A DNA stretch of 64,000 nucleotides from Cystobasidium ongulense (Eukaryota; Basidiomycota; Cystobasidiomycetes; Cystobasidiales; Cystobasidiaceae), in assembly GCA_022835595.1 (NCBI GenBank), contig BQUP01000001.1, positions 2,604,001 through 2,668,000 of the forward strand, given 5' to 3'. Position 1 is the stretch's first letter, and each line of letters begins with the position of its first letter. Both the position numbers and the translations under genes were made by a program. Below the pieces are notes generated by a model that saw nothing but the letters and a program-made list of their open reading frames with translations, did no database searches and had not been told where the DNA came from. Shown here piece by piece: positions 22,614-33,020 of this stretch.

Positions 22614-23694
22614 TCAGTCGCTCGACCTTTGTGTACTCAGTATGCAAACACTCACATCCGGTATTGGCCGCAAAAGATATTGAGCTTTGCGAATTAGAGG
22701 TAACAGACCAGAACGGTTATACTTTTTATGCAGCCAACCTGGGATCGGTCCTTTCCAAGCTTCGTGAAAGTCGAGTGGGTATCCTTCATACCTGACGGTA
22801 GATAAGGCATGTTGTTCAGGAGAAGGCGAGATGGTATACGAACCCTTCTTGCAGGGGTCCATCCTCTCGTGTATGTCGTCGTGAATTGCTGTCCGGTGCA
22901 GTGAGAGGAGCTGTAAGTACCATGCTGGAGTGCTGTGGTGAGTTTTGCTTACTTAGTGGTGGATCAAAAGTTGAAACCTTGTGACCCGTTTCACGAAGCA
23001 ATAATACTACCCCTGCTAGAATTGGCTCAATTTCCTGGAAATACCAAAATGTCAGCGTTATGAAAGAAGAGACTTAGCCTGACGTAAGTATCTTGGTATT
23101 GCAGGTCGATTATTGAATGGCACCTACTTTTGCTATCTCCAAATCCGGCGTACCCAAATTATGAAAAATCTTCTTCCAGTGATCTGTCCAACCCCCCTGG
23201 CATCCCTCGAAAGTTGTATCAAGTACTGATAAGATGCAAGATGCTCGACCCTGTAGATCGAGTTCCTTCATAAGGGAACGACATTGGGCAGTTCTAAGGT
23301 AGCGTAGATCTTGAACTTCTGGATAGTACTTCGCTAATCTTTTAGCTATTCGAGACATTTTCGCCTTGTCACCGGCGAAAATGCAGACACATGGATCTGG
23401 TCTCTTGTAGGGATACCTGCTTCTCGTTTCCATAATCACGCTCCGCCGCGTGATGTCGGTTATCTTGTCGAACAATTCCAAGGGTAGCTTTGAGAAGTCG
23501 AAAGTCTTCTGAAGAGAAGAAGGTGGAGAGTTTGACTGTCGATTCCTAATGAGCTTCAAGAGTCGAGTGTACTTATACGCTTCTGCCTCGAGGCACAGCT
23601 CTTCTACCGTTACGCGCCAGCCAAACACGGAGCCCAGCGACTTGGGGTTGAGCAAGTCGTCTGCCATGATGTGGCAGTATGATGGCAGCATCAT
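22614..23694 (-). CDS. F-box-like protein, tandem paralog 1
   Basis: Not a named family. The main exon (start 23694, or Met at 23666) encodes GWRVTVEELCLEAEAYKYTR, LKLIRNRQSNS and then FDFSKLPLELFDKITDITRR, an F-box-like LPxELxDKI helix pair. Then follow a Cys-Val-Cys segment and a helical C-terminal half ending GTPDLEIAK. A donor there (AAA|GTAGGT) splices in frame to EIEPILAGVVLLRETGHKVS near 23030. Further exons give APLTAPDSNSRRHTRED and YPLDFHEAWKGPIPGWLHKK before the stop at 22614. The last junction is less certain: GATGTGAGT near 22640 could be another donor. It is clearly related to the next gene, with the same motif order and spacing. Role unknown; F-box proteins often act as SCF adaptors, but no substrate-binding repeat is visible. 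Confidence 0.7.
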
Positions 23695-23951
23695 GCGTCG
23701 ACTCGTCGATAACGAGGGGTCTTCTTATACATCTCAAAGCACTTGCAAGAAGGCAAGAGGTGGAAGTTGACTTCACTTTACCTTTACAACGACTGCAGCG
23801 ATCCGTGCGCGTGAGAGAGTCCTGAACTTGGTGGCAAAAGAGGGCAAAATCCAGTTTACATCTAACCTCACAGGGCTACCTTTCCAAGCTGACTACATAA
23901 CACAAACCCAAAACCAATAGACTTTATAAGGCGAAAAGTATAACTAACCTC

Positions 23952-25195
23952 TCACTTCTTCCAAGCTAACATCCTACCACTCGAAATCAATTCAAACAAA
24001 GGAGATTTCGATAACCTATAGATCTCCAAGCAAGTCTTCCTGTTAACTTTAACTTCTCGATGCTTCCATTCTTTTCCACCTATATTTGAGGTGTGTGATA
24101 TTTTGAAAGAACGTGGGATGATAAGTCGTGGTTGACGCATGAAATAGTGTGCGAACTGAAATTCTGTTAAAGGTTCGGAGGAAAGTATACCGGCTCCTAT
24201 TCCATAAAACAGCAAGGCAATTGACTCAGTCGGAAGCAACCATGTTCTATCATTCTAATTGGCTGGACTGACCCCAGAAATCCCTAAGAAGAATGGCGCT
24301 GTGACCTGCATCTCGGAGCATTACTCGAATGTATTCAGCAAGACTGTCTCTTCTTTGCCCGTGCTATAACGACACTTTATTCAGGAACCAACATGCCATT
24401 ATAGTCCAACGAGAGTGAGCACTCACACAGTTCTCCTGTGTGAAAGCCACTGGATGCGGTTCCTGTCAAGCCATGAAGAAAATTGAAGAACGAAGCTCAG
24501 CAATGAATCCTCATGCAACGAATTAAATCACGTGCAAAGAGATAGTCTCACAATGCCGATGGATGAGAGAGAAGTAAAGTGCCTAGGCGCTTCAAAATCA
24601 TTATGTGAAAGTGATTCCCATCTCATCGACCAAAGTCTCTGACAATGATTCAAACTATGATAGTGCCATTCGTTGGTCAAGCAAGCTCCTCCAGCGTTTA
24701 AAAGTTGTGGTTTTAAGAAGGCTTCCATCCTAGGATCCCTTATTTCTTCAATTGGGCGAGCGTATGGTTTCTCATAGGCTTTCGGGCCAGTTACCCATAG
24801 TTTACGCTGCACGCTGATACGATTCTTTTTTCTGGTCTTTTTAGGATTCTCCATAGAACGGCAAGCACAGGGTGTTGATGGACCTATGAATGGATGAGTG
24901 ACTACAGTCTCGAGCAATACGTCTTGTCTGACATTCTTTACTATCTTGTCGAACAATTCCAGAGGTAGACCTGCAAGGTCGAATGTTCCCTCCAAGGGAG
25001 TATGCGACCGAGCTTGACGCTTCCTTATCAGGTGGAGAGTACGTATAGATCGCCATGCTATTGCTTCGAGTGTGAGTGTATGCAGAGATACTTGCCAGCC
25101 ATAGATGGTGTCTGACGGTTCTGTGGTGGCGCTAGGACCGGCTGCTGGCTTCTTTGTTGGACATGTACCCAAGGGGACTGCAGGTGTGCTGGCCA
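23952..25195 (-). CDS. F-box-like protein, tandem paralog 2
   Basis: Start ATG 25195 (MASTPAVPLGTCPTKKPA). The body parallels paralog 1: IYGWQVSLHTLTLEAIAWRS, LHLIRKRQARS, FDLAGLPLELFDKIVKNVRQ, VLLETVVTHPFIGPSTPCAC, then a basic stretch and a helical region ending near 24540. After at least one intron between about 24240 and 24560, a C-terminal exon includes IALLFYGIGAGILSSEPLTE, which corresponds to PILAGVVLLRETGHKVSTFD of paralog 1, and ends SGRMLAWKK at 23952. Exact splice sites in 24240-24560 were not resolved. The open frame extends upstream of 25195, but that part looks like spurious leader. The two copies are well diverged outside the shared motifs, so the duplication is not recent. 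Confidence 0.68.
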
Positions 25196-25837
25196 TTGCA
25201 GCAGAGATAGATTTGCAGCAGTTGGTAGAAGTGGTCAGAACGAAAGGCAGAGTCGAGGTGTGTATAGTAGTGCGTGAGAATGCTTCATGTTGGACAAACA
25301 TGAATGATTGCGTGCACGTGAAGTTTCCGCCACCACAGATGCTAATAAGCAAGAGTAATACCCTGAGGATAGGAGTAATCCATTTTTCTAATGATAGTCC
25401 AGCTTTAGGGTGGGCCTAGTATGCATCTCGATCGCTTGCCTCTGCCGGGGACATGGCCAAATCGGATGCCGTGCTCGAGCTTGAACTGGAATCCTGCTTG
25501 TGTCCCGGATGACGTTTTCGCCTGGATCACTCGGAGCTCGCCAACATTATTGTCTGGGATTACAAGGGTGGTAGAAGGTGGCTAGTAGAGGAGAGGGAGG
25601 AATAGATTAGCAGAGTCGACACAGCTGTACCGCTGGTACTCGATTCCATCCTGCTGCTACGCCCGGCATCTATCTCGCTCATCTCGTGAGTAAGCGGCGG
25701 AAAGAGGTGCGCAGGATCAATAAAGACACTCGTTCAAGAAACACATCAACAAGCAACGCGTAGATAGGTGCATGTAGCCTGGAGAGAGAAGTGTGGATTG
25801 TACATCAAGCGTAGGCATAGCAGGTTGATCACTCACC
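25196..25837. promoter_or_regulatory. Divergent intergenic region, F-box-like paralog 2 / bZIP
   Basis: About 640 bases between diverging starts, presumably carrying both promoters and 5' untranslated regions. A plus-strand open frame at 25105-25419 is antisense to the F-box-like gene in part and not supported. No specific sites are assigned. Confidence 0.45.
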
Positions 25838-28800
25838 ATGGCAGCTGTCCATTCTTCCAGCACTGGCAGCAGCAGCAACAATAATGACAGCAAGAGCAAT
25901 GCCAATACCTCGACCCATCGAAACGGCACTGCTTCTCCAGGAGGATGGCACTTTCCAAAGTCTGGACTAGGCACACCTGACCTCTTCTACTCGTTCTCTG
26001 GAGGAAGCTCCAGTCATGGCGCTTCTCACGTTAGCAATGCAGCTGCAGGACCCTCGAGCTCTTCTTCCCAGCATCACCAGCAGCAGCACCATCAGCAGCC
26101 TGCATGGCTCAAGGCGAGTACAAGCACCACATCGCCAGCTAACAATAGCAATGGCAACACAGTCAACATCGCTGCTCCTCGCGCCGTGTCGACCTCTGCC
26201 GCCATCAAGAAAGAAGAAGCCGGCGACGACGACGACGATGACGCTAAAGTCGGCGAGGCTGGAGATCAGTCAACCTTTGGAGGCAAGTTTGCCAGAGATC
26301 AGGAGGAAGGTGAGCACAAAGTATCCATCTACTGTATTGTCCTGCTTTAATGCTCACGACTTCCCACTTCTTGCTCTTCCCTCCAATCTCTGAACTTGCA
26401 TTATCTATCGCGTAAAATTCTACTTGTCTGTCCGGCCGTGATCGGTGACTTTACCTCTTGGACCCATTTACGACAACCCACACACCTCCGCGTGGCCGCA
26501 TTGCATACCACCTCCCTACCTATGAACATCGCTCTTGGCATACTCCAGCAAACCGCACACATCGAGCACTCTCCGCTCCTCCGGTCAGGCAATCGCCAGC
26601 CTGGATCTTCCCATCTGCCGCAGGTGGCGGTTTTGGCCCTCACAAGACTCATCTGGAACAAGAACCAAATCCATTCGAACATTCGTTCTCAGTGAAAGAT
26701 GTGGACCATCATTCTGCACATCATCAATTCGCTCAAGCTATAAATGCAGGAAATGCTCCTGGAGGGAATGCAGGACAATCACATTCAGGGTACCCTGCAA
26801 ATGCATACGCTAATGTGAATAGCTCGTATGAGATTGGTCCTTCTAGACGAGCTCGTTCGCAATCCCCTAAAAGTGCTGGTTGGCAACACTCAAACATCAA
26901 TGCTGGTCATCATCTCAACAATCCATACCAAGATCAAGGTGCCTATACGAACTTGTTCAGCAATACAGCACCGGGAGGTGGAAACAAGAATGTATATGGC
27001 AATGTGTCAACACCTTCTTCTGAACTGCCTTCCTTTGGATGGGCGTTCGATCAGCAGTCTTCGTCGAACGCGCAGGGAAACGGTGCTACAGCAGGAGGCA
27101 TCTTCGACCCCACTTCTATCCGTACAGGTCTTACACCAGGAGGAGCTCTGGATAACAATAGACATGCACAACATTTACAACCTTTACACACTATGCAGAA
27201 TCCGAATGTAGGAGGCGGAGGTCCTCATTCTCCTGCTACTCAGGCTTTATTCGCAATGATGACCAATACAACGCCCGGTGCAGACGTAGGACCCTACCAT
27301 CAGGGAACCGAACATTCTTCCAATAGCCATAATCACCAGCATCAGCATGCTCCTTTGTCTGGCATGCAACACCGTCAAGCTGCTTTAGGCGATACATCCA
27401 GAACTTCTTCGACCAATAGCAGTTCGAGCGCTTCTCAAACACAACAAGTGCTCGGGCATGACGGGCAAGTTGTATATTCACAGACTATCCCTAGACCCCT
27501 GCAACATACTGGTCAATACAGCAACAATGGCCAACAACAACATCTTCAAACGCAGTACCACGGTGGTAATCCTGCATATTTGCAGCAGACTATACCTCGA
27601 CCTCTACCACCGCGCGCATTCGACAGTACCCAAAGTAGCGAAGCTTCATCATCTCAAAGTGTACCTCAGCTTCAACAACAGCAACAACGACAGCAAGGAG
27701 CGCAAAGACTTGGTGGAACAGATCAGAATCCACTTTATTTACTTTCTCAACATGCTCAGGATGGTCAGGTTCCTCAGTCTATTCCTCCTAATGTTGTGCA
27801 GCGGCTTCAATCTCAGGGTAATCAAAGGCATCTTTCAGATCCCCAAGTCGGAACTTCGAATAGTCACAATGAGGATGCTATGCTAGCTGCCGCCGCCCTA
27901 TCTGGGCTAAGCACACCAAGGCCGGCATATGTAGGAGGACCAGCTCCGACCAATATCAATGCAGGCACCATCAATACCTCACAACCTGTTCCTAACCTCG
28001 TACAGCCCCCACTAGGAAGACAGCAACAGCAACAACAGGCAGGGAAACCTCTACCGCCACCTGCCAACCTATTCCATGCACAAAAACCTTCAACGGATGC
28101 TCTCACTAAAGAAAATATGAAGGCTAATAACAAAGCCAATTCTACAAAGAAAGCTGGAGGGAATAAAAGAAAGAAAGGAAATACTGCTACTCCTGAACCT
28201 ACTGCTGTTGGTGGTGAAGATAGTAAGAAAGTCAGAAGAACATCAAGAAGGAATGCTGCTTCTTCTAATTTAGCGGAACCACAATCTGAAGATGAAAATG
28301 ATCAATCACAATCACAATCACAAATGCACCTTCAGCCTAATATCTATAATGAAGATAATTCCTTCAATAGAAGTCTTGGTGGTGGTAGTGGTGATATGAT
28401 GGGAGGCTTCAGTGACGATGATGATGACATGATGTCTAATAATGGATCCCTTAACGGAAGCAGAGATGGGATGGGCGGAAGTCAAGGCGGTGATGGTACT
28501 GGTGTCTCACCTCCCCGTAAAGGCGGTAGAGGTCCTAAACAGCATTTCGCAACGGAGGAAGATAAGCGCAAAAACTTCCTTGAAAGGAATAGACAAGGTA
28601 AGTTCTCCTTTCTTTCCTCCTCGAGGGTTTTATGAAGCCCATGTATTAACGTTCTTCACCACTCTAGCCGCTCTTAAATGTCGACAGCGCAAGAAACAAT
28701 GGCTTTCTCAACTTCAAAGTAAAGTTCAATATCTTACACAAGACAATGAAACGCTTCAGTCTACAGTTGCAAGACTTCGTGAAGAGGTAGCCAATCTAAG

Positions 28801-28957
28801 AGCTGTGTTAGGTGTACACGGCGATTGTCAGATGAATGTACCTCCTGGGCCTACGGGACCTGGTGGCGTCACGACTGTCGGCGCTTATATGCAAGGAGTA
28901 CAACAGCAAGGTTTGCCTTCAAATCAACAACAACAACAGCAACACCGTCAATACTAG
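25838..28957 (+). CDS. bZIP transcription factor, Atf1/CREB type
   Basis: Three exons (25838-26309, 26549-28597 and 28668-28957) join in frame to 936 residues. The N-terminus has TPDLFYSFSGG, as in Atf1-family Aft domains, and the second exon has EQEPNPFEHSFS, the matching short motif. The middle is Gln/Asn/Ser-rich with CAG/CAA runs. Near the C-terminus KRKNFLERNRQ is spliced to AALKCRQRKKQWLSQLQSKV, giving a full basic region and a leucine zipper (YLTQDNETLQSTVARLREEV). Atf1-type factors act downstream of the Hog1/Sty1 stress kinase and bind CRE sites as dimers. The intron inside the basic region (28598-28667) interrupts the DNA-contact helix. The first intron (239 bases) is long for this locus. 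Confidence 0.93.
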
Positions 28958-28985
28958 TACAACAGCAACACCGTTAATACTAGTA
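28934..28985. repeat. 26-base tandem duplication across the bZIP stop codon
   Basis: Two adjacent units, 28934-28959 and 28960-28985, differ at one base (GTCAAT versus GTTAAT). The stop codon TAG (28955-28957) lies in the first unit, so the second unit is untranslated. Confidence 0.93.
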
Positions 28986-29610
28986 TAAAGTCGATCGCGC
29001 TGCGGGCAGAGTTTGCACCAAAACATTAACAACAACCGACAGTACGCTATGACACAATGTAGCATGGACCTCAGCAGCAGAATACGCTGGTTTCACTTTT
29101 TCAACCCTCCATCGGCATCCGCAGTTTAATACTTCCTGCCTGAATGCTTCCCAAGATGTATGTTCTTCGATCGAAGGCTTGTCGAAGTCTTCTTCTTGGT
29201 TCGTATGTCTCTCCTTTATTCCGTCATTTGCCTGCGATATATACGTACATAATTACTTCGTCTTGTCATTGACACATCAAAAGCTCGCACTCTTTCACCC
29301 GCGATCATTGGAGGCTGCCATATCTTATACTCGGTTATGGATGCTACTCCTTTGGAGGGACTGTTACTATTCTCCTTTCCAGGCGTGAACTGTATATTCA
29401 TTAGGTTTCGCCTCGTCATGTACCTTTTCCTGTATTTATACTGTTCTAGAACAATCTCTTCGTACGCTCGTAAAGACACTCATCGGTCGGAACCTGTTTC
29501 AAGGACAGTCACTGTCTGTCTGATTGTGCGAAGAATGGGTAATATCATGCGTGCGCTGTTAGTCAGCTAGCATATGCTACATAGATTGACTTTTACTCCC
29601 TTCTTCTATT
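28986..29610. other. Convergent 3' region, bZIP / Zn2Cys6 regulator
   Basis: About 600 bases between two converging stop codons, presumably 3' untranslated sequence and terminators. Open frames of 70-90 codons on both strands overlap one another and show no domain. Confidence 0.4.
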
Positions 29611-32463
29611 CTAAACACCCTGTATCATATTCCAATCTGGTTCACACGCTCCGAAAGTCTCCCAGAACCCACTCTCGTCCCCATTGAATAAACTGGCTAG
29701 CGGATCAGCAGGCGCTAAAGTTGCCGATGAGGGATTTGGTTGCCTGGTATCTCCTAAAAACGTCCCGTTGTTGACGGAGAAGTTCAACTGATCGCCTAGT
29801 TGAGCGTCCATCTCTGCCGCTAGATCCTGGAACGGTCGTTCTGCTATGAATGGCGACAAGTCTGCATTATTGCCTAATGCTAATCCAGGTAAGCCATTTA
29901 CACTTCCGTTCGTGAACGGCTGAGATCGATTTCCAAACATGTCTTCATCTAGAGGAGGCACCAAGGCTGGTGAAGGTGCTCGAGTAGGATTCGGAGATTG
30001 CAGATCCAGATCGTGATGCACTTTTTGAAGCAGTCTAGCCAGAGCTGCTGAGTGTCTAGCACCCGGATGATGTTTATGAGTTGCAAGTGTCGAGAGACCC
30101 TTTGTCAGGGTGTAGATCAGGCGGAGTATAGCCCGCTTTTGAGGTGATGGCAAAGGCACGACCACTGAAGCTTTCAGAAGGAAGACTCCAGCATGGTTCA
30201 TGAAGAGGAAGAATCGCAGTGGTAGATATGCTAAGCCCTGTGAGGAAGATATTGTTAAATCAGGGTCGTAGCAGCAGGAAAACGAGTGTTGCACCCACCC
30301 CTGCTGGCTGAAGTCGCCCAATCGCTAAGCGAATGACATCAGCCTTGAGCAGAAGAAAGTCAGCAAGAGCAGCTATGCAGATGAAATTATGGTGCTTACA
30401 GCGGCATCGATCGCTTCTAGGATGTAGCGAGCATCAGAACATCCCATTAATCCCGAGGGGAAATAGTTTGCGGCACCCTTCACGCCGAGCGATGCATTAC
30501 GAGTCTGCACGCGTTGCATATGCGCTTGAAAGGAGAAGGCGTAAATGTAGAGTCGGACGTAGTGCTGCAGAAGTCTTGGTTCAGCAATTTCTGCCTAGGC
30601 GTAATGCTAGCGACGTTTCCTACAAAGGATATCCAGACACATTCATTGATTGGGTATGTTTGCCATGACTTCTTGCTCCACCGCCGGCGAAAGAACGCCA
30701 GGTCTGTCAAAACAAAGTCAGTTATGGGGAACGCATAGTTTCTGGTTTTACAACGCACTTTCACAGAAGTCATCGATGAACTTGTAATACTGTTCGGACT
30801 TCGCCAGAACCAAGGACCGACTCCTCGAAGGATATAGAACGTCATGTGCGTTCGACATCGTCATCGTGAGGTCAACCTGGCACTGTAGATACGAGGCATA
30901 ATCATCCTGCACGCCTGGGAAGTGCTGCAGCTCCGGAAAATCTTGAGCTGGGTCTGGATGTGAGCTTTGTGGTGTTAGACCGGGTCCGCGACACCAGAAA
31001 GATTTGCCTGCTCGAATGGCTGTTTGACGATCAAGGATGTAGCAGTCTAGGAACAAGAGAGTGAAGTGAGATGATGCGAATAGCTTTAACTTGGATGCGA
31101 TGTACTCACATATCCAAGCGACACGGCCGCGGTCTCTATTCCCTATTGCCTTTTCGCCAAAGTCTTCCTCGAGAGTGACCGAGCTATGCTCGAGGCCGAG
31201 TAGATAAGCGAGACGAACAGCCTGTATGGGTGTGACCCGGTCAACAAGAAGGCTTTCTCTATCAAGCGGCTTGGAGCTTACCACACCCACTGTCATCCAG
31301 CACATTCGATCTTCTGGTACAAACCCCGCTTCATGCCTTCTTCGAGGGGGATACTCGGATAAAAGTAAGAGACCTTCTATTGCCCCCACTGCAGCTCCTT
31401 CACCCTGTAGGGCCACATCTGAGAACAAAGTCCTCACCCTTCCCCATAGTCTGTCATGCAAATTGTAGTCGCCTTCTAGTGCAGCAGAGATGACCATGAT
31501 TGCAGACATAAGATGCTGCTCCTCCCTGGCCAAGGCTTCTATCTGGTCCGGCATTATAGGTAGACGTTTATAAGGTATCAAAGGCATTATAGGATGCGCA
31601 GACCCAAGGTAGAAGCGAAACAACCGGCACAAAGTCGCTTGGTCGAGAATTCCTTCTTGAAGTAGAAAGAACGGAGGCGGCACTTTAGCTTCCGCCGACC
31701 CTTTTCCTTTGGCTTGCCATGAGGTAGGCCAGATGTTGCTTGGTCCACCGTTCAGCATGCCTGCATGATCCTGGTCTTCGCTGCTTCTTTCTTTCGGCTC
31801 GGCTTGATCCAGCAACCTGACTGCGTCCGACGTGTTCCTGACGGAAAACGCAGCCAGAGCTTCGCTCGCTAGTCTTTCTTCCAAACTGGTCGTGTTCCGA
31901 GCAGGTGAGTCAGAGACACTGGAATATCGGCCGTGTCTGCTCTCTTGAGCGTTGTAATGGCTCGGTCCGCCAGTAATTTTCAGCCCTTCCGTACTAGAGT
32001 TCGCTTGCATTGAATTCATAAAGCTTTGCCACCCAACGAGGTCTGGCGCACTGGCAGCATCGTTAGGGAGGGGATTTTCGATAGGATCTAACTTGAAATG
32101 CTGCTGGGTGGAAGAGTTGTACAAATGATTGCCCGAATGATCACTAGCGAATGTAGAGCTCCTGGCCTTGGACGAGCCAGGTGGGCGCCCTTTCCTTTTT
32201 TTTTCAGGAAAGACTGGAGGAGTCAGAGCGTCAGTTGCGCCTGCACCCTTAGAAATTTATCTAACGAGAGGGCACATACTGCAAGCGACACCTTCTCTAG
32301 AGCAGGCAAGACAAGGTGGCTGCGGAGATATCGGGTCCAGGTGACAGCGGTGTTTTTTCGCCCGGCAGTTTGCACACGCCTGGAAGACTCGCTTGAATGT
32401 GGGTACTTTCGTAGTTGACACCTTGAAAGCACTGTTGCCGTCATCATTTACAGCTGGAGCCAT
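29611..32463 (-). CDS. Zn2Cys6 fungal transcription factor
   Basis: A fungal-specific regulator, about 850 residues over several exons. The binuclear zinc cluster is near the N-terminus: FKRVFQACANCRAKKHRC, then a 10-residue loop to CLACSREGVAC, matching C-x2-C-x6-C-x10-C-x2-C-x6-C. A Ser-rich linker leads to the middle homology (fungal_trans) region: LATLCRLFRFYLGSAHPIMP and AIEGLLLLSEYPPRR. C-terminal exons carry helices around AIRAGKSFWCRGPGL and ALARLLQKVHHDLDL, then an Asn/Pro/Ser-rich tail with LASLFNGDESGFWETFG, a plausible acidic/aromatic activation patch before the stop at 29611. Start ATG 32463 is the first in frame after upstream low-quality sequence. Targets cannot be read from the sequence; the nearest metabolic genes are 6-11 kb away. 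Confidence 0.88.
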
Positions 32464-33020
32464 CTCCTCGCTGGCGTTTACTTCTGCGGTCAGTTGATTT
32501 GCTACGAGCAAGAGAAAGAGCCGACGTCCTCCACAAAGCCAATCGAGCTTCAGCTGGGATGTATAGAAGCTTCCAGGCAACGGCAAGCAAGAAACCTCGC
32601 TCTGTCAAGATCTACTCGAGCCAGGCTAAAGCTCTGCCACTGTGCAAAGCCTTAAATGCCAGGAAGTGGGGACTTGCTCTTGCCGCTTCATCCAAGTTCT
32701 ACAACCAGCAAGACACGCATAGACTCGAGTGTTCTTGACAGGTGCCTTCATCGCCAATAAGGAACGGCTTGTAAGCCTACAAATGGCCGCTGTTGCTCTG
32801 TCATACCATAGCTTCAATTAGCTTGGCTGTGTTCCCGCTTCGGCAGTTTTCTAGAAGTAGCCGCCGATTGCCGTGCAGCCTTGACACCTCTTGTTCAGCA
32901 CATTTCGGGGATGACAGCAATACAGCTGGATATAGGCTACATGATCGATACGAATAGATAGCTGTCAAGAGGGGCAGATGGATACGGAAATTTATACCAA
33001 TTTTCAGACGTGTCCCTGGT
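32464..33020. other. Intergenic region upstream of the Zn2Cys6 gene
   Basis: About 560 bases between the regulator start and the SKI3 stop. Short overlapping open frames only; the likely content is the regulator promoter and the SKI3 3' end. Confidence 0.4.

Noticed and set aside
22452-22697. 81-codon plus-strand frame between peroxiredoxin and F-box-like gene
   Set aside because: It overlaps the 3' end of the F-box-like gene antisense, and nothing supports its expression.
27640-28045. CAG/CAA runs in the bZIP gene as microsatellite repeats
   Set aside because: They are ordinary interrupted polyglutamine-coding tracts of a transcription factor, too impure to call as a repeat feature.
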